NCBI GenBank assembly: GCA_965216255.1
Contig: OZ244148.1
Span: 2,604,001-2,668,000, forward strand
DNA length: 64,000 nt
From: G965216255 sp965216255
GTDB taxonomy: Bacteria; Bacteroidota; Rhodothermia; Rhodothermales; Bin80
Reading direction: 5' to 3'
Positions 17,853-26,248 of the stretch are shown here, one piece after another. Each line of letters opens with the position of its first letter. The stretch's first letter is position 1. The notes under the pieces were generated by a model, which was not told where the DNA came from, did no database searches, and worked only from the letters and a program-made list of their open reading frames with translations. Both the position numbers and the translations under genes were made by a program.

Positions 17853-18119
17853 CGTGACGTGTACCTCGATTTAAGAGGCAGGATTCTATCTTAAACTACT
17901 GTCCAGAATTTGGGGTACACTATACTGTGTTCCGCTGGCCTTGACGAGAAAGCGACGGTCATCCAGGCTACCGGAAATATTCCCTTCGCCCAGAATGGAC
18001 ATCTGCCGCCCGTCGCCAAGGTCGTGAGCAAGGGCAATAAGCTGGCTCTGCACCTTCTCTCTGGATGTCATGCGTACGTGCCGTTTAAGAGAGGATAATT
18101 ACAGAACCAGAGCCGGAGG

Positions 18120-19733
18120 TCAATCGCCGCTTGCCACGAGCCCGGTGTCCGTACCGCAGACAAACGTCTGAATGCCCATACGCTGGAACGTTGCCACCTT
18201 CGCAGCCAAAGCCCTGCAGGCCGCCCCGGCACCGGGTGCATAAGCCACCTGTATGTGATTTGCCTTGTGGCGTGCGATCATCTGGTCGCGGGTGACTCCG
18301 TAGGTGACCGCGTGCATGATCGGCCACTGGGGCGTTGTCAATCGCCATCTTCGTTCTGTCTCCTCACGCGGCAATTCAACGACCCTTGCGCGTCCAATGT
18401 CCGCCTTGAGGCACCCCTGCTCCACAAAGATGCGACTCCAAACCACCTCTCCTGGCTTGCTTATGCCCTTCAAGGTTCCGCCGCCCAGCCGGAAATACAT
18501 AATCGGCTGCCTTTCGCTACTCGCGCCGGCGTAACCTCCAATAAAGTGTTTTGGCGGGGCCGCTCCTGAAATCTCGAATACCCAGATGAACTGTCCACGA
18601 TACACATCACCCCACCGCAGGTCATGCAGGGTGGTTTCCGGGGCATAGCCAAGGGCACGCCAGACCCGGTTCGTTACGAGCGCGTCCAGGCCCGCACATT
18701 CGTCTACTTCATTGAAATGCGGCAGAGGCTCGCCTGCGTACAGCTCCCGGGAACCGTCGCGGGAGAGGACCGGCGGCCGCTCCGTGTTGTTTAGCAAGCC
18801 CTCCGCGAGATCCGAAGCCGGCAGGAGATCCTTGAGGCCTTGTTGGTACTGGATGCCAATAAGGTCGCATCCGAAATCGTCTGCAATGCGTACGGCTGCT
18901 ATGTACATCTTGCATTGCACGAGGACCTGCAACTCCGTGAGGTCCTCCACCTTATCCGGTCCGAAATGAAAAGATATGCCACGCGACTGCAGCCAGTCCA
19001 GACAGGCTTCGGCTTCCTGGTCCAGGACCTGCGTCGTTTCGTAATACAGGGCACTTTGGCTCAGGCGCTCCTTGAATACACCTGTGCGGTTTAGCAGATG
19101 ATCTGGAATGATGGCGTTGAACATGCCCATGCAGCCCTCGTCAAATACGCCCATGATGGCCTTTTCACGCTTCAAGGCTGCCGCAAGCGCATTTCCTAAC
19201 TCCACGGCTTCGGCTGGCAAACCAAGCTCGGCAGCAACGCGAACATGGCTGATATCATGTGTGACAGTCCCGGTGTCCAGCCAGGAGCAGAGCCCCTTCC
19301 TAAATAGATCGTCCCCAAAATCTTCGCTCCAGAGTGTACTGTAGGGTACACCTGCGGTGGTCAACGAGCCGTTCAGATTTAGCATTCCGACGAGTCCCGG
19401 CCAAGTACCACTCCAGTTGGCTACCGTGAGAATGGGTCCGCGGTGCGTGGTCAGACCGGCCAGTACGTGGTGGGAGTACTGCCACGCCGCGAAAACCACA
19501 ACGAGCGGGCTATCCGGGTCAATACCTCGAAATACTTCGCGACCGTATTTCTGGCTGTCAATGAACCCATGGTTCTTTCCCGGCAATTCCGCGTGCCCGC
19601 GCACTACCACGAACCCTTCGGCTTCAATGGCCCGTGTCAGCGCCCGCTCGACCCTTACCTGTTCCGGCCAGCATTTCTGATTGGCTAAAAGACGCAAATC
19701 GCCACTGGCTATTAGGGTAACGACGTTGGGCAT
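18120..19733 (-). CDS. L-fucose/L-arabinose isomerase-family protein
   Basis: This 537-aa protein resembles the fucose isomerase-like family, which interconverts aldose and ketose sugars with a divalent metal. Recognisable parts are VVVFAAWQYSHHVLAG, an NWSGTWPGLVGMLN block, VFDEGCMGMFNAII (acidic metal-ligand candidates E and D), ADDFGCDLIGIQYQQGLKD and the C-terminal HKANHIQVAYAP with ligand histidine. The ATG at 19731-19733 is preferred over the preceding GTG. It is the first gene of the minus-strand fucose group, 48 bp before the broken aldolase gene. Sequence is distant from E. coli FucI, so D-arabinose or another deoxysugar remains possible. Confidence 0.72.
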   Translation of the reverse strand: MPNVVTLIASGDLRLLANQKCWPEQVRVERALTRAIEAEGFVVVRGHAELPGKNHGFIDSQKYGREVFRGIDPDSPLVVVFAAWQYSHHVLAGLTTHRGPILTVANWSGTWPGLVGMLNLNGSLTTAGVPYSTLWSEDFGDDLFRKGLCSWLDTGTVTHDISHVRVAAELGLPAEAVELGNALAAALKREKAIMGVFDEGCMGMFNAIIPDHLLNRTGVFKERLSQSALYYETTQVLDQEAEACLDWLQSRGISFHFGPDKVEDLTELQVLVQCKMYIAAVRIADDFGCDLIGIQYQQGLKDLLPASDLAEGLLNNTERPPVLSRDGSRELYAGEPLPHFNEVDECAGLDALVTNRVWRALGYAPETTLHDLRWGDVYRGQFIWVFEISGAAPPKHFIGGYAGASSERQPIMYFRLGGGTLKGISKPGEVVWSRIFVEQGCLKADIGRARVVELPREETERRWRLTTPQWPIMHAVTYGVTRDQMIARHKANHIQVAYAPGAGAACRALAAKVATFQRMGIQTFVCGTDTGLVASGD

Positions 19734-19993
19734 CACGTACCGCTATGCGTAGGTGGACGTGCAAGGAAAACGACGCGGCCAGGCATACCCCGCTTTGGGG
19801 GAACGGGATCCATTGTGAAGCCCAGCATCAACTTTCAACATACCCTAAACGCACGCTCCTGCCAAGCTCCCCTGTGTGCCAACAAAGAGCGCGACACTTC
19901 GATACATTATTGGCGTAGCAGCGGTGGGGTTCATGCGGCAAGACTGGTCAGGAGATTCAGCCTAACCAATCCATCATCAAACCCCCATACATC
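19734..19993. other. Intergenic stretch, nothing recognised
   Basis: This region lies upstream of the fucose-isomerase-like gene and before the LacI remnant, and should contain the promoter of the fucose group. No clear Bacteroidota promoter (TAnnTTTG) or operator palindrome could be assigned by eye. Confidence 0.4.
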
Positions 19994-20326
19994 ATGGAAA
20001 CCAACTACCCTTCAAACACCAATGGAACGGCACTCCCAACCGAGGTGGTTCCCAGGGCCAAGCGCCGCAGGTTCAGCGCCGGTCGCATTGCGCCTCGGCG
20101 CCTGGGCGTCCCGCACGACGTCGCCGTTGCGGGATTCGACGGAATAGAAGGTGTTGCGGCAACTAATCACGTTCTGACCATTGTCGTGCAACCGACCTAC
20201 GAATCGGCAGCACTTGCCATGGTCATGCTGCAGGAAGGCATGCAAGGTATCACCGGGCCCTCGCGCAGCCACCTGCTGCCTACCGAGATGATCGTGCGGC
20301 ACTCCACAATCACTCCTGCTGGATGA
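19994..20326 (+). pseudogene. LacI-family regulator, C-terminal remnant
   Basis: From about 20095 the frame reads RRLGVPHDVAVAGFDGIEGV, then LTIVVQPTYESAALAMVML and SHLLPTEMIVRHST, the end of the periplasmic-binding-like sensor domain of LacI/GalR regulators (GVPxDVAVxGFD is the signature). The DNA-binding domain and most of the sensor domain are missing. It probably once controlled the adjacent fucose genes, which would now be unregulated or under another regulator. Its end overlaps the convergent lipoprotein gene by 17 bp. Confidence 0.75.
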
Positions 20327-21548
20327 GGGCGCTTCGAATCTCATCAAGAGTGCTGCCGAGCGTACCCGCAGCAACCCGATCGAGCCATTCTTCCGCGCCC
20401 TGCATGTGCAACGTTCGGTGCACGTGCGTCAGCGACGCGCCCACCTCCAGAGCCGCCGCGGGAGAAGAGGTCTCCAGTTCGTAAAACGGTCCGAGCGGAG
20501 GCACGCCCGGTGCCGGTGGCCCGTCGTTGTAGCTGTTGACTACATCCCCGGCATAGGGATCCTCCTGCAGTTCCCACATAGAGTTCACGTAGTCGGACTC
20601 GCCTTCGGGCATCGTGTACTGCACGAGCGTGAGCACGCGACTCAAGGCATCGTAGCTGCCGAAGGTGGGCCTGCTACGTGCCTTGGACAGGCCGATTTTC
20701 GCACGGTATGCGCCGTCCCCCTTAAAGTAGACCACATCGTCGTCCACGATGAGCCGATTGGCGGGTACCTCCCCGAAATAGGCGTCGTTGACCACCCGCC
20801 CGGACTCCGCTTCACCGGCCGGCCTGTAGGGAATGACTATGCTCGTCGCCGGTGACGGGCTGTACATACCTAGGATCCAGATGGAAAGCAAGCCCCCCTC
20901 ACGCGTCCAATCCTCCTGACCCGTATTCGTGATGGTGTTGACGGATTCGAACGCCACGAGATCTATGGAAGCATCCAGCTCGACTCCCAGATGTGCGGCC
21001 GCCTCGGCTCGGTTCAATAGGCGGACTTCGCGATCCACCCGCAGTTCGAACACGGTACCCGAATAATTCGTCAGTTGCATGTCGTGTCCCATGGCGACCC
21101 GCGCTGGCTCCCGGGCAGTAACCTCCCACGGATCCCAGTCAATCCCCGACGGAACGTACCAGTGATCCAGGTCGAAGGGATCACCCTCCTTGAAGTAGAT
21201 CGAGAACTGGCCGCCTTCGGGGCCCAGCCAAAAGCGGTCTTCGCCGCCGAACACGTTGATGTGATCCCGGCGCTCGCCCGAAGCAATGAGTTCACGGTTG
21301 ATCCATCCGAAGCTCGGCCCAGAGTTACCTGAGGCCGTACTGGTGAGCACGCGTCCCTGCATGGCGGGGCTTACCACGGCCTGGGCCTGCCCTTCGTCGT
21401 CTGAAAGCACCACCACTTCGCCTTGCGCCTGTAGAAACGCCAAATCGCTGCCGAACGTCACCGCATCGTTTGCCAATTCCTCCTCCCCTGGAAGACAGCC
21501 TGCCAGTAACAGCGAAAGCACCGCGCTACCCATGAACCGTTTCACCAT
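20310..21548 (-). CDS. DUF6786-like lipoprotein, possible sugar-binding beta-sandwich
   Basis: This 412-aa protein starts MVKRFMGSAVLSLLLAGC with a clear lipobox (LAGC), so it is anchored in the envelope. The body is rich in beta-forming residues (FGGEDRFWLGPEGGQFSIYF, ESVNTITNTGQEDW) and resembles the DUF6786 family, which I recall as associated with sugar catabolism and possibly similar in fold to aldose-1-epimerases. The family call is tentative; no catalytic residues can be named. The gene ends over the LacI remnant and is preceded by the GH116-like remnant on the same strand, so it belongs to the carbohydrate island. Confidence 0.6.
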   Translation of the reverse strand: MVKRFMGSAVLSLLLAGCLPGEEELANDAVTFGSDLAFLQAQGEVVVLSDDEGQAQAVVSPAMQGRVLTSTASGNSGPSFGWINRELIASGERRDHINVFGGEDRFWLGPEGGQFSIYFKEGDPFDLDHWYVPSGIDWDPWEVTAREPARVAMGHDMQLTNYSGTVFELRVDREVRLLNRAEAAAHLGVELDASIDLVAFESVNTITNTGQEDWTREGGLLSIWILGMYSPSPATSIVIPYRPAGEAESGRVVNDAYFGEVPANRLIVDDDVVYFKGDGAYRAKIGLSKARSRPTFGSYDALSRVLTLVQYTMPEGESDYVNSMWELQEDPYAGDVVNSYNDGPPAPGVPPLGPFYELETSSPAAALEVGASLTHVHRTLHMQGAEEWLDRVAAGTLGSTLDEIRSALIQQE

Positions 21549-21628
21549 GTGTCACCTCCCTGTGATCAATGAATCGTACGAGAAGCCGCGGTCAGATCGC
21601 ATTGCCGCGGCCGTCGTTCGAAGCGGAC

Positions 21629-22200
21629 TTACGAACCATCTAGATCGACCTCGAACGTGAACGCATCATCTTGCCGGACGGTTACGGCTCCACCGAAATC
21701 TACGCTTCCACCCCCGTTCAGGGCAAATGCCCTCAGAGTGAGGTCGCCGTTGAGAGGCCGTAGCGGACCCGACATGACGGGGGCCTTGCATTCCAGCCGT
21801 ACCGGTAACCGTTCGGCCAGAAGTACTCTCCATCCTGCGGGTTGGACGCCATACTCGCATTCACGGCGGAATACCGGAAGTCGGCGTAGGGCAGAAGACC
21901 CACCCAGGCAGCTATTGCGCGCAGCAGTGTCCGTATTCGCCTTCGCTGAAGGGATTTCGCTTGTGACCATCGGACCGGTCGCAAATGGCTCAGAAGACCT
22001 TCAGTCCCGCTTCTTCCTGGCTTCGGTAGATCCTGTGCGATGCTGTGCTGTACTCGAAGCCTGGCATGATTTCTCTGTAATACGGAAACGGGAATGCCAG
22101 AAGCTCTCCGCGGAGATACCTGGCCGTGAGGAGGCCTGCCTCATCGCCAAGCCCAAAGCTCTTGAACGTCTTGAAGTGCTCGTTGAAATTGCCGATGCAG
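21629..22200 (-). pseudogene. GH116-like glycosidase (GBA2/DUF608 type), C-terminal remnant
   Basis: Minus-strand reading in changing frames gives FKSFGLGDEAGLLTARYLRG, then YYREIMPGFEYSTASHRIY, RSQEEAGLKVF, AICDRSDGHKRNPFSEGEYG and finally LRAFALNGGGSVDFG to a TAA-type end at 21629. DExGLL, the MxGFEYxxAxHxIY block and the RDRxDGxxRNPFxExExGH block are the C-terminal signature of GH116 beta-glucosidase/glucosylceramidase proteins. Several frameshifts and a stop break it, and the N-terminal two thirds are absent, probably lost with the transposase remnant at 22308. Confidence 0.6.
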
Positions 22201-22307
22201 TGTTATTTGATGATGCTGCGGAGCGTGATCCCGACGTGCTCCGAATCCCATTTGCGCCCCAGTCCCGCCGTGTGCGCGAGATGCTCTCGTGACCCTTAAT
22301 TCAAGAC

Positions 22308-22520
22308 AGCGGTTCAAGTACGATTGAAAACAGAAGAAGGCCTGCACCTGTACGCAGCCCGGATGGCGACTGCGGAGCCGATGTTCGGTACCATGAAGCA
22401 GGCCATGGGCTTCAGGCAATTCCTGGCGCGCGGCTGGAATCCGTACAAACCGAGCGGACGCTGGTATGCACGGCACACAACATCAGGCGACTTTATCTAC
22501 TGCGAATTGCGTAAGCGAGA
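22308..22520 (+). pseudogene. DDE transposase C-terminal remnant (IS1182/DDE_Tnp_1-like)
   Basis: The frame from about 22322 reads LKTEEGLHLYAARMATAEPM and FGTMKQAMGFRQFLARG, the end of a DDE transposase (RxxxEPxFGxxKxxxGFRxFxxRG). After a frameshift near 22440 it continues as SVQTERTLVCTAHNIRRLYL. Everything upstream is gone. It marks the breakpoint that truncated the GH116-like gene. Confidence 0.62.
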
Positions 22521-23325
22521 GGATTGTCCAGGCCTGCCGGCAAGACGACGCGCAAATCACCTCCGAATGGCCTCGTAACTTAAGATCCAGCGCTAAACAA
22601 TTGCAGAAATGGCATCCGTCCAGCATCTTGTGCCTAGTCCTCCGTCAAAATCGGAAATAAAGGACCAAAGCTAGACAGTCTCCTGCCTACGGATACCCGC
22701 CGGGAAGAAAATTCTCCCACACGCATCGGTGCTGCTGACAGGCGCTCCGTCCTGTTCTCGGGGCGGGGATTGGCGCGGCCGCATAACTGCCCCTCGCCTG
22801 TGAAACGGGAACAGTCGCAGGTTGGCTGCGCGACCGGCAAGCGCCTCAATGGTTGTAGATGACAGGGCAAATAATTGCGAATTGGTCAGCAGATTCCGAC
22901 CGTATGCCCGCTTGGAGTGGCTTCATTAGTTTCCTTAACGCACTGTACCAGGACGAGAATGGACTACTCCGCGTTAATCAACGGCGGAGAAGCAAAGCGG
23001 TCCAGAAAGGCCCGCGGATCGGAGTGGACAGCCGTACGAATTCTGGAGCGATTCCTTCAGGCAGTGCAGCAGCAGCCCATCTCTCCCAAGGTAAGTATGG
23101 ATCAACCCGCCCGCGGCACCGAACGCTGCAAAACCACCACTCGCCGTTTATGGCCAGCGGACGCGCTATTGCGACCTCAAACGCAATCAGCAACAAACCA
23201 TTTGATCCCAGCGTGCTACGGTAGGATGCAGTCGAATCTGATTCCAGGGCGCATACCGCGCGCCTTCGCCGACATATCCCACAACTCCTTGTACGCCCAG
23301 CCAGAAACTGTGACGCAATGCTAGG
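22521..23325. other. No gene recognised
   Basis: About 800 bp without a convincing reading frame on either strand. Short minus-strand frames (for example around 22978-23196) have protein-like composition but are interrupted and match nothing I recognise. It is probably old decayed coding sequence. Confidence 0.45.
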
Positions 23326-24375
23326 TTACCTGTAGAGTGAAAGCTTTGTAATGCGGCCTTCGGGTCCGATGGCCCACCCCGACCGGGCACTTGCAAAGGC
23401 AATACTCCAATGGTTTTTCTCAGACAAGGTCTTCCAGGACTGACCATCTACCGTATAGCCAACACCTGCCGGACCCACCGCTAGCAAAATGGGCTCAGGC
23501 GCCCCGGGTACATAAGTGGCGCCATAGACCGGCCCAGGAAATCCCGGGCGCCCTGCCAATCTCCACTGCTTACCTCCGTCAGAGGTAAGGGCCACGTTGT
23601 CCGCACGACTCTCCATATCAGTGACATCTCCGCCCAGCACGGCACCGCGCAGTGAATCAAGAAAGGCCACGGAAGTAATGCCGCGTGTAGCACCGCCAGT
23701 GATCGGCGTATCGGCATATGTCCAGCTCCTGCCGCGATTCGTGGTCCTGAGCACGCGCGCGTAGCCTTCTTCACTTGCCCCCGTCCCAATCCACGCCGTA
23801 CTGTCTCCGCCTACCTGCAGGCAGTGGCCGCTGGCCGCAAAGCTGCCCTCTCCAGCCTGGGCGGCAGGGAGCCTCTGGGGAGGTATGCGCGTCCAGGTGC
23901 TGCCACCGTCGTCTGTCGTAATTATGTAGAAATCGCCGTCAAAGGAATCACTGAATGCCATTCCGTGACCGGCATCCCAGAAGTCCATACAATCAAAAAA
24001 TCCGTCGGGCTCCGCATTCGTGAACTGTAATATCCAGTGCAGCCCACCATTCTGGGTTTTGTAAATCCGGGATTGTTCGCCCGATCCTATGCTCAGCAGG
24101 TACGCCGTCTCGGCATCTACCCCATGTACATCCCTGAACTGAAGGGAATCCGCTTCCGGCACCACGCCGGTTTCCCAGGTAAGGCCCCCGTCCAGTGTGC
24201 GACCGTAGGTACCATTGGTTCCACTGATCCACACTACGTTATCATCAACGGGGCTGATACCAACAAATAGTACGCTACGGCCAGAATCCTGATCGCTAAT
24301 GGTTGGATCCAGGCGAAGCGGTGGTCCGCAACGTGCGGCGAACAGCGCGATCAGGAAACAAATCAGCGACTTCAT
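23326..24375 (-). CDS. YCF48/BNR-repeat beta-propeller lipoprotein
   Basis: This 349-aa exported protein starts at the ATG 24373-24375 (MKSLICFLIALFAARCGPPL), giving a lipoprotein signal with C as the modified residue. The body is a series of propeller blades with Asp-box-like turns: TLDGGLTWETG, TQNGGLHWIL, TTDDGGSTWTRI, TTNRGRSWTYA and TSDGGKQWRLAG. Such proteins resemble the photosystem II assembly factor YCF48 and sialidase-type propellers but usually have no known enzymatic role in heterotrophs. It may bind glycans. No conserved neighbour suggests a partner. Confidence 0.8.
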   Translation of the reverse strand: MKSLICFLIALFAARCGPPLRLDPTISDQDSGRSVLFVGISPVDDNVVWISGTNGTYGRTLDGGLTWETGVVPEADSLQFRDVHGVDAETAYLLSIGSGEQSRIYKTQNGGLHWILQFTNAEPDGFFDCMDFWDAGHGMAFSDSFDGDFYIITTDDGGSTWTRIPPQRLPAAQAGEGSFAASGHCLQVGGDSTAWIGTGASEEGYARVLRTTNRGRSWTYADTPITGGATRGITSVAFLDSLRGAVLGGDVTDMESRADNVALTSDGGKQWRLAGRPGFPGPVYGATYVPGAPEPILLAVGPAGVGYTVDGQSWKTLSEKNHWSIAFASARSGWAIGPEGRITKLSLYR

Positions 24376-25508
24376 CACAGGTGTCAAGTGGCGCATCGAA
24401 TACATTAAGGCCATGACCGCCGGCTTTGGCGGAGCGTTTGTGGTTACGATCTTCCCCAGCTCCATGCATTCACAAAGTGCCTGTAGAAGACTGCCATCCG
24501 GTGCCATCCTCGATCCGCAAGCCAATATAGCGAAGGAATTGCAGTACAAACGCTGCTTGCATCCGGCCCAACCGCTTCATCTTCCCAAAATTCTCCGGTG
24601 GCGGAAGCTCTCGCCATGAATCATACCAGCGTAGGATCAGCACACCGCCGCGGTGCCACGCCCCGCATACACGCTCCCATTGGCCGAGAAATGCGGCAGC
24701 ATACCGCTCCCTGAGCCCGCGGAGGGACTGCTGTAAAAGTCAAGTCTTCCCCGTAATCCAGTGTCGTAGGGCGTCGGATTGCGCCGCTATCATTCACTGC
24801 TACTTTGAATCACGGCCACAAATATGGCCATTCCAGTATCGGGATTAGTGCTGACGGTTTCCACAGTTCTTGCTCGAACTCACCGCGTGTTGCGATGCGG
24901 ACCACAACGCCGATCATTAAACACGTGGCTGCAGGTAACGGGTCATGTTGCCCGCGGAAGAGAGCCGGCTGCAGCATTAACGGCAGCAATCGTCCCGGGG
25001 TAAGTATGTGCCGGGCGGGAGTTGTTACACGCAATCGATGGCAGACTAGTTGACTCGGCATCCAGTATCGGGTGCGTAGGCACGGGACAACCATTCGGGT
25101 GAATTTATTCTGCAAGGTGGCTGCATGAATGGCACATCGATGGAATGGACGGCTGCGTAGCCTTCCGGCCGCTATCCGTTGTTCGCGGCCGTAGCTGAAG
25201 CCTGCATGCCATGAATTTCGCGACAATAGCCGCTTCTCCATGGGCCTCCATGGCTATGCATGTAATTTAGGCCGTGGAATTGTAGTACCGGCACCGACTT
25301 TCTGCGTTTGGCAATACGGGAAGCGGCACGCCTCTCTCCTACCCCGGCACAAATGGGAATTGAGCACGATCCCAACGGGGCAGTTGAAGCCCTATAGTGT
25401 CACCTACTTTCCTCATATGTTTGCCGCCTGAATTCACCACGGGTCGCAGCGCCTCGACATTTCGTGAAGCCAACAAATTGCCTCGCCGCATCGAACGCAA
25501 GGGATAAT
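24376..25508. other. No gene recognised
   Basis: About 1.1 kb with only short or featureless open frames. A 143-codon minus-strand frame at 24810-25241 is rich in Arg, Cys and Leu, has no motif, and looks like chance. Fragments such as NDSGAIRRPTTLDYGEDLTF on the minus strand suggest a former gene, but it cannot be identified. Confidence 0.45.
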
Positions 25509-26012
25509 TCAATCTTGATCTGATTCCGCTTGCGGCAGGTAGCCATCCGGTATCGCAAGGTCGTGCCACGCTGGCTGCCATGCGATATTGGTTATCCACC
25601 AACGGCCATCCTCGTAAAGGATCTGAATACTGTTGATGCCCCGTTGAAACGGCTCCACGTCCTCGTCACTGTGATACGAATGGTACGTGCTGAACGCGTG
25701 GACAAGATTACCGTAGCGCTCTTCCTTCCTAGCTACTTCGATCTCGTAGAAGCTGTTCTGATCGAAATAGGGTGCCGAATCCGCAACGAACTCGTCCGCC
25801 GACATGGCCCGATGCCGGTGCTCGTCGTCCGGACCCCGGAAAATGGGGATACACTGGCAGGTGGGCGTAAGGAGTAAGTGAAACCGGTCCCAGTCCCGGG
25901 GATGGTTCGCAGGCCCGGATATAACGTCGTACAGGGCTTCCATAATGGCATCCACCGATTCAACATCTCCAGGATCCGCGCCGGGCCGTTCCTGGGCCAT
26001 GGCCACGGGCAC
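25509..26012 (-). CDS. NTF2/SnoaL-like exported hypothetical protein
   Basis: The frame from 26012 encodes 167 aa with a pattern (VDAIMEALYDVISGP, RDWDRFHLLLTPTC, then ILYEDGRWWITNIAWQPAW) typical of the NTF2-like fold used by SnoaL and DUF4440 proteins. The frame extends upstream as KLNLLGCLALLFAVPVAMAQ, which is clearly a signal peptide with an AMAQ cleavage site. It then meets a stop before any ATG, TTG or GTG, so the true start seems lost or altered near 26055. The annotated GTG start lies inside the signal peptide. Function unknown. Confidence 0.6.
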   Translation of the reverse strand: MPVAMAQERPGADPGDVESVDAIMEALYDVISGPANHPRDWDRFHLLLTPTCQCIPIFRGPDDEHRHRAMSADEFVADSAPYFDQNSFYEIEVARKEERYGNLVHAFSTYHSYHSDEDVEPFQRGINSIQILYEDGRWWITNIAWQPAWHDLAIPDGYLPQAESDQD

Positions 26013-26248
26013 CGCAAATAGAAGGGCCAGGCAGCCCAGCAGGTTAAGCTTGCAGGTAAGGAGCTATTGATGTGACACAATGCCGGGGGTCTGCTATGGA
26101 AGAATAACCGGGATTTGGAGTAATAGATCGGTTGAGAAGGCCGGCACGCGTTGATCTGCGCCATTCGGCTCGCGGTTCCATGGGCGGCGATACTGCGCCT
26201 CTTCACGCAACTGGACTTGCCTCGCGCTACGACCAAAATAGCAAACCC

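Larger units (their letters stand above)
16607..17924 (-). mobile_element. IS3-family element, copy 2 (apparently intact)
   Basis: This 1318-bp element has imperfect terminal repeats (TGAGGTGTACCCCAA at the left end; TTGGGGTACACTATA at the right) and a 3-bp target duplication CTG (16604-16606 and 17925-17927). It carries intact orfA and orfB on the minus strand. It is the likely active relative of the broken copy at 1214-2524. Confidence 0.93.
15965..18071 (-). pseudogene. Class II aldolase (fuculose-phosphate-aldolase-like) gene split by an IS3 element
   Basis: The N-terminal part (17928-18071) reads MTSREKVQSQLIALAHDL and ends in RRFLVKASGTQ. The C-terminal part (15965-16606) resumes with LGVLRQNELVEVDSSPLL and contains GHVHAIAVNQVL and LLENHGIIALG, class II aldolase motifs with zinc ligands. 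Deleting the IS and one copy of the CTG duplication joins them in frame into a protein of about 261 aa. The host reading frame has no other damage, so the insertion is recent and precise excision would restore it. It lies 48 bp downstream of the fucose-isomerase-like gene. Confidence 0.88.

Noticed and set aside
24810..25241. 143-codon minus-strand frame as a gene
   Set aside because: Arg/Cys-rich composition, no motif, no start context; looks like chance in G+C-rich DNA.
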